A DNA stretch of 64,000 nt from Actimicrobium sp047621345 (GCA_047621345.1 JBLHLW010000017.1:1-64000), one strand, 5' to 3'; counted from the stretch's first letter, positions 45,074 to 54,034 are shown. Program-made: numbers and translations. Notes: a model not told the origin generated them from the letters alone.

Positions 45074-48000
45074 ACCTGCCACGCGCTTATACGATCAACA
45101 ATGCCGAGGCATCCACCGAAGCCTTCATTGCAGCGGCTTGTGATCCGCGCCATTCGGTCGTCGTCGAAGCCTGCGCGGGTAGCGGCAAAACCTGGCTGTT
45201 GGTCGCGCGCATGTTGCGCCTGCTGCTGGCGGGCACCGCGCCGTCTGAAATGTTGGCGATTACCTTCACCCGTAAGGCCGCGCAGGAAATGCGCGACCGT
45301 CTGATCCAGCTCTTGCGCGAACTGGCACTGGCCCCGGACGACACGGTGTGCACGCTGCTGCTCGAGCGTGGCATTGCTGCGTCTGAGTTGACCGCGCTGA
45401 TGCCAGTGGCGCGCGGCCTGTACGAAAAAGTACTGGCTAGCCCGCAAGCGTTGTCCATCGATACTTTTCACAGTTGGTTTGCCAAGCTGATCCGGTTGGC
45501 CCCACTGGCATCGGGCGTGCCGCATGGTTACAGCCTGACAGCGGCCACCGGCGCGCTGGCACTGGATGCTTACAGCCGCTTTATGCAGGTGCTCAACGAA
45601 GACAGCCAGTCCGAAGTGCGACAGGCGCTGCAGACGTTGTATGAACTGGTTGGCGACTGGAATGCGAAGAAGTTGCTCGATGCTTTCGTTGGCAAGCGTG
45701 CCGAATGGTGGGCCGCATCGCAAACCGGATTGCCACTTGATGTGCTCGCTGAGCTCTGCGGTGACGATGGCGTGCGTGATGCGCGCCTGAGTCTGTGGCT
45801 GGACGCACCATTGGTCGAGCGTATGCAAACGATGGCATGGCTGCTGGGACAAGGCGCCAAGCGCAATCAGGATCGGGCCGTAGCCATCGAATCGGCACTG
45901 ACGGCGGATGCCAGCCTGGACGGTTTCCAGCAATTGTTTTTGCAGTTTATGGATGACAAGGGCAAGGTACGTGGCAATGACCATCGGCGCGGCAAGCTGC
46001 TCGCTGCCAACGAAGTCAATCTTGGCGACAACAGTGCCGAGAGTTTTGAGACCCAATTCGGCGCCATCGCCGCTGCACTGATGCAACTGCAACGGCGCAG
46101 CGCAGAAACGACGGTGCTGGCGCTCAATGCCGCACTATTTACGGCCGGGGCTGCTTACCTCGAGGTGTATCAGGCGGTCAAGGCCGAGCAACGGGTATTC
46201 GATTTTTCCGATCTTGAATGGCAGGCGTACCGGTTGCTCGGCAACGAGGAGCACGCTGCCTATCTGCAAAGCCGGCTCGACTCGCGCTATCGCCACATCC
46301 TGCTCGACGAGTTTCAGGACACCAATCCGCTGCAATGGTGCATCGTACGTGCTTGGCTGGCCGCTTACGGGGACGACAGTTCGGCGCCCAGCGTTTTCAT
46401 TGTGGGCGATCCGAAGCAATCGATTTATCGTTTCCGCCGTGCCGAGCCGCGGGTATTTATGGCGGCACGCGCGATGCTGGCCGCACAAGGCGCAGCCATT
46501 CTGCAAACCAATCAGACCCGGCGCAATGCGCCCGCCATTCTCGATCTGCTCAATGGCAGTTTCGGTCCGAATCCCCTCTTTTCGGCACAGACGACCTTGT
46601 CGGAACGGCCTGCAGTGATCTGGCGCTTGCCGTTGGTCGCGCCGCCAAAAAGCACCGTCGCCGCGCCCGAGGGTCTGGTGCTGCGCGACCCGCTGATGAC
46701 GCCTCTGGAAGAGGAAGACGATGCGCGCCGTCTCGATGAAGGTCGCGCGGTGGCCGTAGCGATACGGCGGGCGCGGCTGGAGCTCGAGGCTTGTAATGGC
46801 AGCTTGCCGCGCTGGTCGGATGTGATGTTGCTGGTCAAGAAGCGGGCCCATCTTGGTGCTTATGAAACCGCACTACGCGAGGCAGGTATTCCGTTCGCCT
46901 CCGATAAGCGCGGCGGTTTGCTGGAATCGCTGGAAATCGCCGACCTGATCGCCTTGCTGAGTTTCCTGATCACCCCCGGCGACAACCGCGCGCTGGCACA
47001 CGTGCTCAAATCTCCCATCATCGGTGCCGATGACACCGACCTGATCCGGCTGGCGCAGCATGATGGCGGTAGTTGGTGGCAGCGTCTGCTCGTGCTCGAT
47101 GACGTATTGCCTGACGCCACCCGGCAGTTGCAGCACTGGCTGGAGATCGCCCCCGGCTTGCCGGTGCATGACCTGCTTGACCGCATTCTGCATGAGGGCC
47201 AGTTGGTCGCCCGCTATGCAGCGTCTGCACCGGCGCTGCTGCGTGGGCAAGTGGTTGGCAATCTGGAAGCCTTCACGGCGCTGGCCCTGAACCTCGATGC
47301 GGGCCGTTATCCCAGTTTGCCGAAATTCATCGATGCCTTGCGCGCACTGCAAAATGCCGCGCACAACGATGCGCCCGACGAAGCCGACATCGACGCTGCG
47401 CTCGATGCCGTGCGCATCCTGACTATTCACAGCGCAAAAGGCTTGGAAGCGGACATCGTCGTGCTGCTCGATGCCAATCATAGCGAGCCCGCACGCGACG
47501 ATGCCGGCATCCTGTGCGAATGGCCACAGGACGCTGACGCGCCTACCCATTTCTCGGCATTCGGTCGCGTTGCCGAACGGGGCGCCGCGCGCGATGCGTT
47601 ATTTGCCGATGAAGACCGTTTCCGCACCCAAGAGGACTGGAATCTGCTGTACGTGGCGATGACGCGGGCCCGACAATGCCTGATCATCAGCGGCGTGGCA
47701 GGCAAGCGCAATGCGCAGGCCGATGGCACGGTCGAGGGGAGCTGGTATGCCCGCTTGCTGGACGCCGCAGAAATGCAGTTGGATACAGAGCCGTTCGAGC
47801 AGGAAGAGCGCGACGAATCCGACTTTTTCTGGCCGGTATTCAATCCGCCAGTGATGCCACCTTCGGCAGTTGACGTGGTGGCCGCGAACTCGCCGGAAAT
47901 CGACGAAGGGATTGCGTTGCACGGCTTGCTGGAGCGGCTCACGCAGCACCGCGATGGGGTGTTTGCCGTGCCGCCAGCGGACGTCATCGCACGCTGGCTG

Positions 48001-48363
48001 GATTGTCCGCTGGCCTGCGCCAGCATCGTGCGCGAACAGGCCATCACCATCCTCAGTGCGCCGGAGCTGAGCCGATTTTTTGATCCGCAGCATGTCCTGT
48101 TTGCCCACAATGAAATTGAATTGCTGCACGATGGTGAACTGCTACGCTTCGACCGACTCGTGCACTTGCCAGATGCCTTGTGGATACTTGATTACAAGCG
48201 CCGGTTACTGGCCAGTGAACGCAGTGAGTACGCGGCGCAACTGGCGCGGTATCGGCGGGCCGCGCAGGATGTGTATGCCGGCCATACGATTCGGTCCGCG
48301 CTGATTCTGGTGGATGGGACATTCCATGAATTTGTTGGTGAATCCGGTGTCGGTTTGCGCTAA
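45070..48363 (+). CDS. AddA-like UvrD-family helicase/nuclease
   Basis: This 1097-aa protein is the helicase-nuclease subunit of an AddAB-type recombination complex. Walker A ACAGSGKTWLL near residue 40, ITFTRKAAQEM (motif Ia), ILLDEFQDTNPLQW (motif II) near 420, GDPKQSIYRFRRAEPRVF (motif III), and a C-terminal PD-(D/E)XK domain with WILDYKRRLLA are visible. The ATG at 45070 has AGGGAG upstream and overlaps the AddB-like stop by 4 nt. Chi specificity cannot be read. Confidence 0.92.
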   Translation: MNLPRAYTINNAEASTEAFIAAACDPRHSVVVEACAGSGKTWLLVARMLRLLLAGTAPSEMLAITFTRKAAQEMRDRLIQLLRELALAPDDTVCTLLLERGIAASELTALMPVARGLYEKVLASPQALSIDTFHSWFAKLIRLAPLASGVPHGYSLTAATGALALDAYSRFMQVLNEDSQSEVRQALQTLYELVGDWNAKKLLDAFVGKRAEWWAASQTGLPLDVLAELCGDDGVRDARLSLWLDAPLVERMQTMAWLLGQGAKRNQDRAVAIESALTADASLDGFQQLFLQFMDDKGKVRGNDHRRGKLLAANEVNLGDNSAESFETQFGAIAAALMQLQRRSAETTVLALNAALFTAGAAYLEVYQAVKAEQRVFDFSDLEWQAYRLLGNEEHAAYLQSRLDSRYRHILLDEFQDTNPLQWCIVRAWLAAYGDDSSAPSVFIVGDPKQSIYRFRRAEPRVFMAARAMLAAQGAAILQTNQTRRNAPAILDLLNGSFGPNPLFSAQTTLSERPAVIWRLPLVAPPKSTVAAPEGLVLRDPLMTPLEEEDDARRLDEGRAVAVAIRRARLELEACNGSLPRWSDVMLLVKKRAHLGAYETALREAGIPFASDKRGGLLESLEIADLIALLSFLITPGDNRALAHVLKSPIIGADDTDLIRLAQHDGGSWWQRLLVLDDVLPDATRQLQHWLEIAPGLPVHDLLDRILHEGQLVARYAASAPALLRGQVVGNLEAFTALALNLDAGRYPSLPKFIDALRALQNAAHNDAPDEADIDAALDAVRILTIHSAKGLEADIVVLLDANHSEPARDDAGILCEWPQDADAPTHFSAFGRVAERGAARDALFADEDRFRTQEDWNLLYVAMTRARQCLIISGVAGKRNAQADGTVEGSWYARLLDAAEMQLDTEPFEQEERDESDFFWPVFNPPVMPPSAVDVVAANSPEIDEGIALHGLLERLTQHRDGVFAVPPADVIARWLDCPLACASIVREQAITILSAPELSRFFDPQHVLFAHNEIELLHDGELLRFDRLVHLPDALWILDYKRRLLASERSEYAAQLARYRRAAQDVYAGHTIRSALILVDGTFHEFVGESGVGLR

Positions 48364-48401
48364 TCAGTTGACGCCGGTTACGCCGCAAAATATAGTTCGG
48401 C

Positions 48402-48632
48402 ATGAATTCAGATTTCAGCCTCCTTTCCGATAAAGTCAACCAGCTCGCCGAGCTGGTTATTTCTTTGCGCAGCGAAAACATCGCCTTGCAAAAACATGCA
48501 GTCAGCGTGACCGTCGATAATGCCGACCTGACCCGGCGCATGCAGGAAGCCCACGATCGCGTTGCCACCCTGATGGACCGGTTGCCCGCTGAACCGGAAA
48601 TTGAAGCCAAAGATGTCGAGGAATCCCCATGA
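48402..48632 (+). CDS. ZapB-like/DUF904 coiled-coil cell-division protein
   Basis: The 76-aa product is a single predicted coiled coil (LSDKVNQLAELVISLRSENI) with an acidic tail (EPEIEAKDVEESP). It belongs to the TIGR02449-like family that is often adjacent to zapA. Its stop overlaps the zapA start (ATGA), supporting a shared division role. Confidence 0.85.
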   Translation: MNSDFSLLSDKVNQLAELVISLRSENIALQKHAVSVTVDNADLTRRMQEAHDRVATLMDRLPAEPEIEAKDVEESP

Positions 48633-48940
48633 TCCAGCTGCCAGTGATGATGATGGGGCAAACCTACACGTTGGTGTGCAAGGAAGGCGAAGAAGGCGCA
48701 CTGCAAGCGGCGGTCGACTACCTCGACAAGCGCATGTGCGCCATTCGCGATGGCGGAAAAATCAAGGGTAACGATCGCATCGCCGTGATGGCTGCGCTCG
48801 GGATTGCTGTCGAACTGCTATCGACCAAGGCACCTGCCGGGCCGCTGTCCGAATTATCGATGGCCGAAGTGCAGCGGCAAATTGCGCACATGCATACGGT
48901 GCTCGACCAAGCATTGACGCCGCAAGAAAACCTCTTCTGA
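48629..48940 (+). CDS. zapA: Cell division protein ZapA
   Basis: ZapA bundles FtsZ at the division site. The 103-aa product has the N-terminal head with QTYTLVCKEGEEGALQAAV, the KIKGNDRIAVMAALGIAVEL helix and a C-terminal coiled-coil helix. The zapB-like gene precedes it and 6S RNA follows, the standard gammaproteobacterial and betaproteobacterial neighbourhood. Confidence 0.95.
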   Translation: MIQLPVMMMGQTYTLVCKEGEEGALQAAVDYLDKRMCAIRDGGKIKGNDRIAVMAALGIAVELLSTKAPAGPLSELSMAEVQRQIAHMHTVLDQALTPQENLF

Positions 48941-49013
48941 AATGGGGTCTCTCCACTCTCGGAAAGCCCTGAAATAGACAGCTAAAAACAGTTTAAAAAA
49001 CGGTCAAAAGGGT

Positions 49014-49041
49014 TTGACAGGAGGATCGATCAGAGTAGACT
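49014..49041 (+). promoter_or_regulatory. Sigma-70 promoter of 6S RNA
   Basis: A consensus TTGACA -35 (49014-49019) and TAGACT -10 (49036-49041) are separated by 16 bp. Initiation near 49047-49048 would start the 6S RNA at TTTCCCTG. Confidence 0.8.
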
Positions 49042-49046
49042 TTGAT

Positions 49047-49224
49047 TTCCCTGCAGTGCTCGCGATTGCCATATATTCCTAGAACCATTTATGTGCATCG
49101 GCCGCGGAATATTGTTTGATGGGTGTGCACGTCGCTAGTCCGATGAGCCCGATATTGAACTGACTGTAGCCACCTTGAACCGGTTGGTTCGGGATGCCGG
49201 CAAAGCGGCACCAGCGGGGATTTT
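49047..49224 (+). ncRNA. ssrS: 6S RNA
   Basis: 6S RNA mimics an open promoter and binds sigma-70 RNA polymerase. The conserved elements occur in order: 5' TTCCCTGCAGTGCTCGC, TATTCCTAGAACC, GGGTGTGCACG, GATGAGCCCG, GAACTGACTGTAGCC, ACCTTGAACCGG, GGTTCGGGATG, and 3' GGCACCAGCGGGGA, which pairs with the 5' end to form the closing stem. Length about 178 nt. Its position after zapA is the usual one. Ends are approximate. Confidence 0.93.
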
Positions 49225-49233
49225 ATAGCGTAG

Positions 49234-49264
49234 CGGTTGCATGAATATGCAACCGTTTTTTTTT
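49234..49264 (+). terminator. Rho-independent terminator after 6S RNA
   Basis: CGGTTGCAT and ATGCAACCG form a perfect 9-bp stem with a GAAT loop, followed by nine T. It lies just beyond the 3' end of 6S RNA and would also insulate the EVE gene. Confidence 0.93.
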
Positions 49265-49303
49265 CGTCTTTTCTATTCTGTTCATCTTCCTGAGGCCCTC
49301 TCG

Positions 49304-49771
49304 ATGTCTTATTGGCTCATGAAATCTGAACCTACCGAAGTCAGTATTCACGATGTGCTTGCGGCCCCCGACCAGACCATGCCGTGGTTCGGCATCCGCA
49401 ATTACCAGTCGCGTAATTTCATGCGCGATGCGATGCGGGTGGGGGATGGGGTGCTGTTCTACCACTCCAGTTGCCCTGCGCCCGGCATTGTCGGACTGGC
49501 CGAAGTCGCTAGTACGTCCTATCCGGATTTCAGTCAGTTCGATCAGCGCAGTCATTATTTCGATCCGAAAGCCACGCCGGAAAATCCGCGCTGGATGATG
49601 GTCGATATCCGTGCGCTACGCGCCGTGCCGCTGGTGCCGTTGTCGGCATTGCGTGCGGCCGAAGAACTGGTCGACATGCAGGTGCTCAAACGCGGTAACC
49701 GGCTGTCGATATCGCGCGTTGAACCGGCCGACTGGCGCTGGATCAACCAGCACCTGATTGCTCCCGCCTGA
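49304..49771 (+). CDS. EVE (PUA-like) domain protein
   Basis: EVE domains share the PUA/YTH fold that recognises modified bases in DNA or RNA. The ATG at 49304 (GAGG upstream) gives 155 aa starting MSYWLMKSEPTEVSIHDV. WFGIRNYQSRNFMRDAMRVG, VLFYHSS and GLAEVAST are typical. It fills the full length of a stand-alone EVE protein. Substrate unknown; placement after 6S RNA is recurrent in betaproteobacteria. Confidence 0.92.
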   Translation: MSYWLMKSEPTEVSIHDVLAAPDQTMPWFGIRNYQSRNFMRDAMRVGDGVLFYHSSCPAPGIVGLAEVASTSYPDFSQFDQRSHYFDPKATPENPRWMMVDIRALRAVPLVPLSALRAAEELVDMQVLKRGNRLSISRVEPADWRWINQHLIAPA

Positions 49772-49834
49772 TCTATCTGCTCTTATTGCGCGTCTGACGC
49801 AGGCCACATTTACACACCCGCAGGAGCATCACTG

Positions 49835-50638
49835 ATGGATACCAGCCTGATCATTGCTTTTCTTTTCCTCGGTAGCGCCGTGGGTTTTGCTGCTGGTCTG
49901 CTCGGCATCGGTGGCGGTATGTTGCTGGTACCGTTCATGACAGCACTGCTGACTTACAAGGACTTCCCGAAAGAACTGATTATTCACGTCGCCATCGCGA
50001 CGTCGCTGGCGACCATCATGTTTACCTCGGTGTCCTCGGTGGTCGCCCATCACCGGCGTGGCGCAGTGCGCTGGGATATCGTCAAGCTGCTGGCGCCGGG
50101 CATTCTGATCGGTTCGTGGATCGGACCGTGGATCGGTCAGCAAATGAATTCTTCCTCGCTGGCGCTGTTTTTTGCCGCGTTCGTTACCTTCTCGGCAACC
50201 CAGATGCTGTTCGATAAAAAGCCGTCTGGTACACGCGGTTTACCGGGCAAGTTCGGGACGTTCGGCGCTGGCGGAGTCATCGGCGTGCTGGCCGGCTTGG
50301 TCGGTGCGGGCGGCGGTTTTATCTCCGTACCCTTCATGACCTGGTGCCAGGTCAAGATCCACAACGCGGTCGCCACCAGCGCGGCGCTCGGTTTTCCGAT
50401 TGCGCTGGCAGGAACCATGTCGAATATTTATTTTGGCTTGTCGATACCGGACTTGCCGTCCGGTTCGCTCGGTTATATTTACTTGCCAGCACTGCTGGTG
50501 ATTTCGATTGCCAGCGTGGTCACGGCACCGCTTGGAGCGAAGGCGGCGCACGCGTTGCCGGTTAAGACCCTGAAAAAAATCTTTGCAGTGATGCTGTTTG
50601 CGCTGGCGGGATACATGCTTTATAAAGCGCTGCCGTAG
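49835..50638 (+). CDS. TSUP (TauE/SafE) family membrane permease
   Basis: The 267-aa protein has eight or so hydrophobic helices arranged in two repeats, each beginning with a Gly-rich stretch (GFAAGLLGIGGGMLLVPFM and GVLAGLVGAGGGFISVPFM). TSUP members export or import sulfite, sulfoacetate and related organosulfur anions; the substrate cannot be told. AGGAG precedes the ATG. The TAG stop at 50636-50638 is provided by the first bases of the palindromic repeat (GTAGGGTGGGCAC). Confidence 0.9.
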   Translation: MDTSLIIAFLFLGSAVGFAAGLLGIGGGMLLVPFMTALLTYKDFPKELIIHVAIATSLATIMFTSVSSVVAHHRRGAVRWDIVKLLAPGILIGSWIGPWIGQQMNSSSLALFFAAFVTFSATQMLFDKKPSGTRGLPGKFGTFGAGGVIGVLAGLVGAGGGFISVPFMTWCQVKIHNAVATSAALGFPIALAGTMSNIYFGLSIPDLPSGSLGYIYLPALLVISIASVVTAPLGAKAAHALPVKTLKKIFAVMLFALAGYMLYKALP

Positions 50639-50663
50639 GGTGGGCACGGCTTTGTGTGCCCAC
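50635..50663. repeat. Single copy of the GTAGGGTGGGCAC palindromic repeat
   Basis: GTGGGCAC (50640-50647) pairs with GTGCCCAC (50656-50663). The following text (GCGCGCGAACCGGAA) matches the 8-kb array. The element is fused to the 3' end of the TSUP gene, whose stop codon it supplies. Confidence 0.9.
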
Positions 50664-50692
50664 GCGCGCGAACCGGAAACGCTCGTCAGTGA

Positions 50693-50724
50693 CGTAGGGT
50701 GCAATAACCGCAGGGCATTGCACC
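50693..50724. repeat. GTAGGGTGCAATAACC palindromic repeat
   Basis: GGTGCAAT (50698-50705) and ATTGCACC (50717-50724) form an 8-bp stem with an 11-nt loop. It shares the CGTAGGGTG leader with the GTGGGCAC family but has a different arm, so it looks like a sister family placed 30 bp away. Confidence 0.75.
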
Positions 50725-50752
50725 AACTGCACTAATGTCTGAAGTTACAGCG

Positions 50753-52279
50753 CTAGGAAAGCGTTACCGCCTCTGGCACCAACTGATACCGCTCACGCAG
50801 CACATTTTTCTGTACCTTGCTCATCGCATTGCGCGGCAATTCGTCAACGAAGACTACCCGCTTTGGTACCTTGAAGTTAGCAATACTGGCTTTCATCGCG
50901 GCGATCACGCCGGCTTCGGTCAGCGTTGCGCCCTTGGTAGTGACGATAATCGCCATCACCGCTTCGCCGAAGTCCGCATGCGGCACGCCAATGACGGCTG
51001 ACTCCTCGACGCCATCGAGCTCATCGAGGAACGATTCGATCTCTTTCGGGTAGATGTTGTAGCCGCCGGAAATGATCAGGTCTTTGCTGCGGCCAACGAT
51101 GCTCAGATAACCTTGTGCATCGAAAAAGCCGACATCGCCGGTGATGAAATAGCCATCGGCGGTAAATTCCAGTGCGGTCTTTTCCGGCATCTGCCAGTAA
51201 CCCCGGAACACGTTGGGTCCGCGCACTTCGATGGCGCCAATTCCGCCAATTGTGCAGACCTGTCGCTGATCATCGACGACCCGCATCGTGATGCCGGGCA
51301 AGGGCAGACCGACCGTGCCGCCGACGCGTGTGCCGTCGTACGGATTGGAGGTCATCATCGCCGTCTCGCTCATGCCGTAGCGTTCGAGAATCGTCATGCC
51401 GGTGCGGGTGATGAAACTGTCGAAGGTGTCGAGCAGGAGTGGCGCCGACCCGGAGATGAACAGGCGTATCGATGCACACGTGCTGCGCTCGAAGGCCGGG
51501 TCGGCCAGCAGCCGGACATAAAATGTGGGCACGCCCATGAAGACGGTGGCACGCGGCAAGTGCCGGATCACGGTGGCGCTGTCGAAGCGCGGCAAAAAAA
51601 TCATCTTGCTGCCGTTGAGCAGCGCGCCGTGGCATGCCACGAACAAGCCGTGGATATGGAACAGCGGTAGCGCGTGCAGCAGCACATCATCGGCTTGCCA
51701 GTGCCAGACTTGCTGTAGCACTTGGGCATTCGTGGCGAGGTTGCGATGGCTGAGCATGGCGCCCTTGCTGCGTCCGGTGGTGCCGGAGGTGTAGAGCAGC
51801 GCTGCCAGATCATCGTCGCTCACGTCGACGGTCTCGAACGTGTCCGAGTGCACCGCAGCGCGTTCCAGCAGCGAGCCATGGCGCTGATCATCTAGCGTGA
51901 AGACTTGGCGCGTACCGGCCGCGAACGCCAGCTTCGAGATCCAGCCGAACGTCGATGGCGCACAGACCAGCAATGCCGGTTTCGCATCGTTGAGGAAGTA
52001 ATCCATTTCAGCAGCGCGGTAAGCGGTGTTCAAGGGGACGAAGGTGAAGCCGGCGCGCAAGGTGGCCAAGTACAGGATCAATGCTTCGGGCGACTTCTCG
52101 ACTTGCACGGCAATGCGCGAACCGGCCGGCAGCGCCAGACTGGCGAGCAGGTTGGCCATGCGTGCGCTGGCGTGCTCGATGTCATGCCACGAATACTCGA
52201 GGCCATCGTGGTTTTCGATGCAGCAGGTGTTGCGGTCGGCCGGAAAGTTGGCGGCGAACAGCGCGTAGAGGTTACTCAT
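50753..52279 (-). CDS. matB: Malonyl-CoA synthetase (MatB-like) acyl-CoA ligase
   Basis: MatB forms malonyl-CoA from malonate, CoA and ATP. The ATG at 52279 overlaps the lgt stop (ATGA) and gives 508 aa. The AMP-binding signature LYTSGTTGRSKGAMLSHRN, LPLFHIHGLFVA, ERYGMSETAMMTSNPYDG and C-terminal GKD/KVQKNVLRE region follow MatB very closely in spacing and wording. No malonate transporter or decarboxylase is adjacent. Another short-chain acyl-CoA ligase cannot be excluded. Confidence 0.85.
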   Translation of the reverse strand: MSNLYALFAANFPADRNTCCIENHDGLEYSWHDIEHASARMANLLASLALPAGSRIAVQVEKSPEALILYLATLRAGFTFVPLNTAYRAAEMDYFLNDAKPALLVCAPSTFGWISKLAFAAGTRQVFTLDDQRHGSLLERAAVHSDTFETVDVSDDDLAALLYTSGTTGRSKGAMLSHRNLATNAQVLQQVWHWQADDVLLHALPLFHIHGLFVACHGALLNGSKMIFLPRFDSATVIRHLPRATVFMGVPTFYVRLLADPAFERSTCASIRLFISGSAPLLLDTFDSFITRTGMTILERYGMSETAMMTSNPYDGTRVGGTVGLPLPGITMRVVDDQRQVCTIGGIGAIEVRGPNVFRGYWQMPEKTALEFTADGYFITGDVGFFDAQGYLSIVGRSKDLIISGGYNIYPKEIESFLDELDGVEESAVIGVPHADFGEAVMAIIVTTKGATLTEAGVIAAMKASIANFKVPKRVVFVDELPRNAMSKVQKNVLRERYQLVPEAVTLS

Positions 52280-53082
52280 CGGGTCGTAACTTTCTCGCCA
52301 CGGTAAGCGATCACCATCAGCACGATGCCGAGCACAATCATCGGTACCGACAGCATTTGTCCGGCGGAAATCGTGACCGGTCCGAACGGCACCACATAGT
52401 CGGGGATGCGGAAGTATTCGGTAAAAAAGCGCGCACAACCATAGCCCAGCGCGAACAGGCCACTGACGGCCATGCGCGGTCGTGCTTTGCGCGCATAGAG
52501 CCACAGCACGATGAACAGCAGCAGGCCATCGACCAGCGCCTGATAAATGGGGGACGGATGGCGCGGCAGGTTATCGACGTTCGGCCAGATCATGGCCCAG
52601 GGCAGCGACGCATCGGCGATCCGTCCAGGCAGTTCAGCATTGATGAAATTGCCAATGCGGCCAAAGGCATAACCCAGCGGTACAAGCGGTGCAATGAAGT
52701 CCATCACATCCATCAGGTGGCGACCACGCTGGCGACTCCAGATCGTCATCGCCAGCAGCACGCCAAGAAAGCCGCCATGGAAGGACATGCCGCCTTTCCA
52801 GACCATGAAAATTTCGAGCGGATTGCTGAAATAAAACGCAGGGTTGTAAAACAGGACTTCGCCGAGACGGCCGCCAACGACGACACCAAGCACGCCGTAG
52901 AACAGCATGTCGTCGAGGTCCTCTTTTTTCCAGCCCATGACGGCGATGTGGACTTGCTTGATTCGTAGTCGACCGAGCAGGATGAATTGGGCAAAGGCGG
53001 CCAGGTACATCAATCCGTACCAGCGGATCGCCAGTGGACCAAGGTGGAGGGCAATCGGGTCCGGCATCGGATGAATCAGCAT
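52276..53082 (-). CDS. lgt: Phosphatidylglycerol:prolipoprotein diacylglyceryl transferase
   Basis: Lgt makes the first lipid attachment to prolipoproteins in the inner membrane, the first of the steps that Lnt finishes. The 268-aa product has about seven hydrophobic segments, the conserved HGGF in GGMSFHGGFLG, and the signature GRIGNFINAELPGR. A second in-frame ATG lies five codons downstream. It lies between lysR and matB. Confidence 0.96.
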   Translation of the reverse strand: MLIHPMPDPIALHLGPLAIRWYGLMYLAAFAQFILLGRLRIKQVHIAVMGWKKEDLDDMLFYGVLGVVVGGRLGEVLFYNPAFYFSNPLEIFMVWKGGMSFHGGFLGVLLAMTIWSRQRGRHLMDVMDFIAPLVPLGYAFGRIGNFINAELPGRIADASLPWAMIWPNVDNLPRHPSPIYQALVDGLLLFIVLWLYARKARPRMAVSGLFALGYGCARFFTEYFRIPDYVVPFGPVTISAGQMLSVPMIVLGIVLMVIAYRGEKVTTR

Positions 53083-53095
53083 GGAAGGTTCCGCA

Positions 53096-53992
53096 TTAGG
53101 TTTTCTTTCGCAATAAGTCGAGGAAGGCGTGCAGGACCGGCGAGTGATTGTCGCGCCGCCATGCCAGTCCGGTCTCGATGAGCGGGGTCTTGCCGCGCAA
53201 GGTTTTGTATTCGACGCCGGGGCGCTTCAGATTGGAGACGGATTGTGGCACAAGTGCGATGCCCATACCTGCAGAAACAAGCCCGACGATCGTTTGCATC
53301 TGGATCGCTTCCTGGCCGATATGTGGCGTCAGGCCTGCAGCGCGGAAGGTCGCCAGGATGGCATCGTGGAACGCTGGGGCGATCCGGCGCGGGAAAATAA
53401 TCAGCGGCAGACCGGCCACCGCCTTGAGCGACACGGCGCTACTGCCAGCGAGCGCTTTGATGCCCTTCGGGGCGGCCAGGATCAGCGGCTCCGATAGCAC
53501 GGGCAAGTAGGCCAGTTCGGTCGCCGATTTTTCGGGCAACGGCGCGATTAGCAGGCCGACATCGATGCGGTTCTGGGCCAGATCCTCAAGCTGGATGTCG
53601 GTGGTAGCTTCGCGCAATTCGATATGGACTTGCGGCGTGTGTTCGCGAAATTCGCGCAGAAACGGGGGCAGCACGCTGTAGTCGGCCGTCGAGACGAAGG
53701 CCAGTACCAATCGTCCTGACTCGCCCGAGGCAGCCAGTCGTACCAGTTCGGGCAAAGCGTGCGCCTGTGCCAGTAAGCGTCGCGCTTCAGTGAGCAGCGC
53801 GCTGCCGGCCGGTGTCAGCGCGACGCTGCGGTTGGTGCGGGCGAACAGACGATGACCCAATCCGGCTTCTAGCGCCTGTATCGTTTGCGATAGTGGCGGC
53901 TGCGTCATGTGTAGCCGCGCGGCGGCACGACCGAAGTGAAGTTCTTCGGCCACCGTCACAAAATAGCGTAGCTGACGCAGTTCAATGCTCAC
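53096..53992 (-). CDS. LysR-family transcriptional regulator
   Basis: The 298-aa protein has an N-terminal winged helix (LRQLRYFVTVAEELHFGRAA, MTQPPLSQTIQALE) and a C-terminal effector domain (about 90-298). It is divergent from ilvD; the 117-bp gap holds an AATTGAG-N11-CTCAATT dyad typical of LysR operators. It probably regulates ilvD and itself, by analogy with other LysR pairs. Its effector is unknown. The lgt gene follows 13 bp downstream. Confidence 0.92.
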   Translation of the reverse strand: MSIELRQLRYFVTVAEELHFGRAAARLHMTQPPLSQTIQALEAGLGHRLFARTNRSVALTPAGSALLTEARRLLAQAHALPELVRLAASGESGRLVLAFVSTADYSVLPPFLREFREHTPQVHIELREATTDIQLEDLAQNRIDVGLLIAPLPEKSATELAYLPVLSEPLILAAPKGIKALAGSSAVSLKAVAGLPLIIFPRRIAPAFHDAILATFRAAGLTPHIGQEAIQMQTIVGLVSAGMGIALVPQSVSNLKRPGVEYKTLRGKTPLIETGLAWRRDNHSPVLHAFLDLLRKKT

Positions 53993-54009
53993 AGATTTCC
54001 GTCCGTTTC

Positions 54010-54034
54010 AATTGAGTCGGGATTCGTCTCAATT
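54010..54034. promoter_or_regulatory. Candidate LysR-type operator between lysR and ilvD
   Basis: AATTGAG (54010-54016) and CTCAATT (54028-54034) form a perfect 7-bp dyad with an 11-base spacer, matching the T-N11-A architecture of LysR-type binding sites. It lies 18 bp from the lysR start and about 75 bp from the ilvD start. Confidence 0.65.

Noticed and set aside
49241..49303. Extended N terminus of the EVE protein
   Set aside because: The first ATG lies inside the 6S RNA terminator hairpin; the ATG at 49304 has a ribosome site and the family start.
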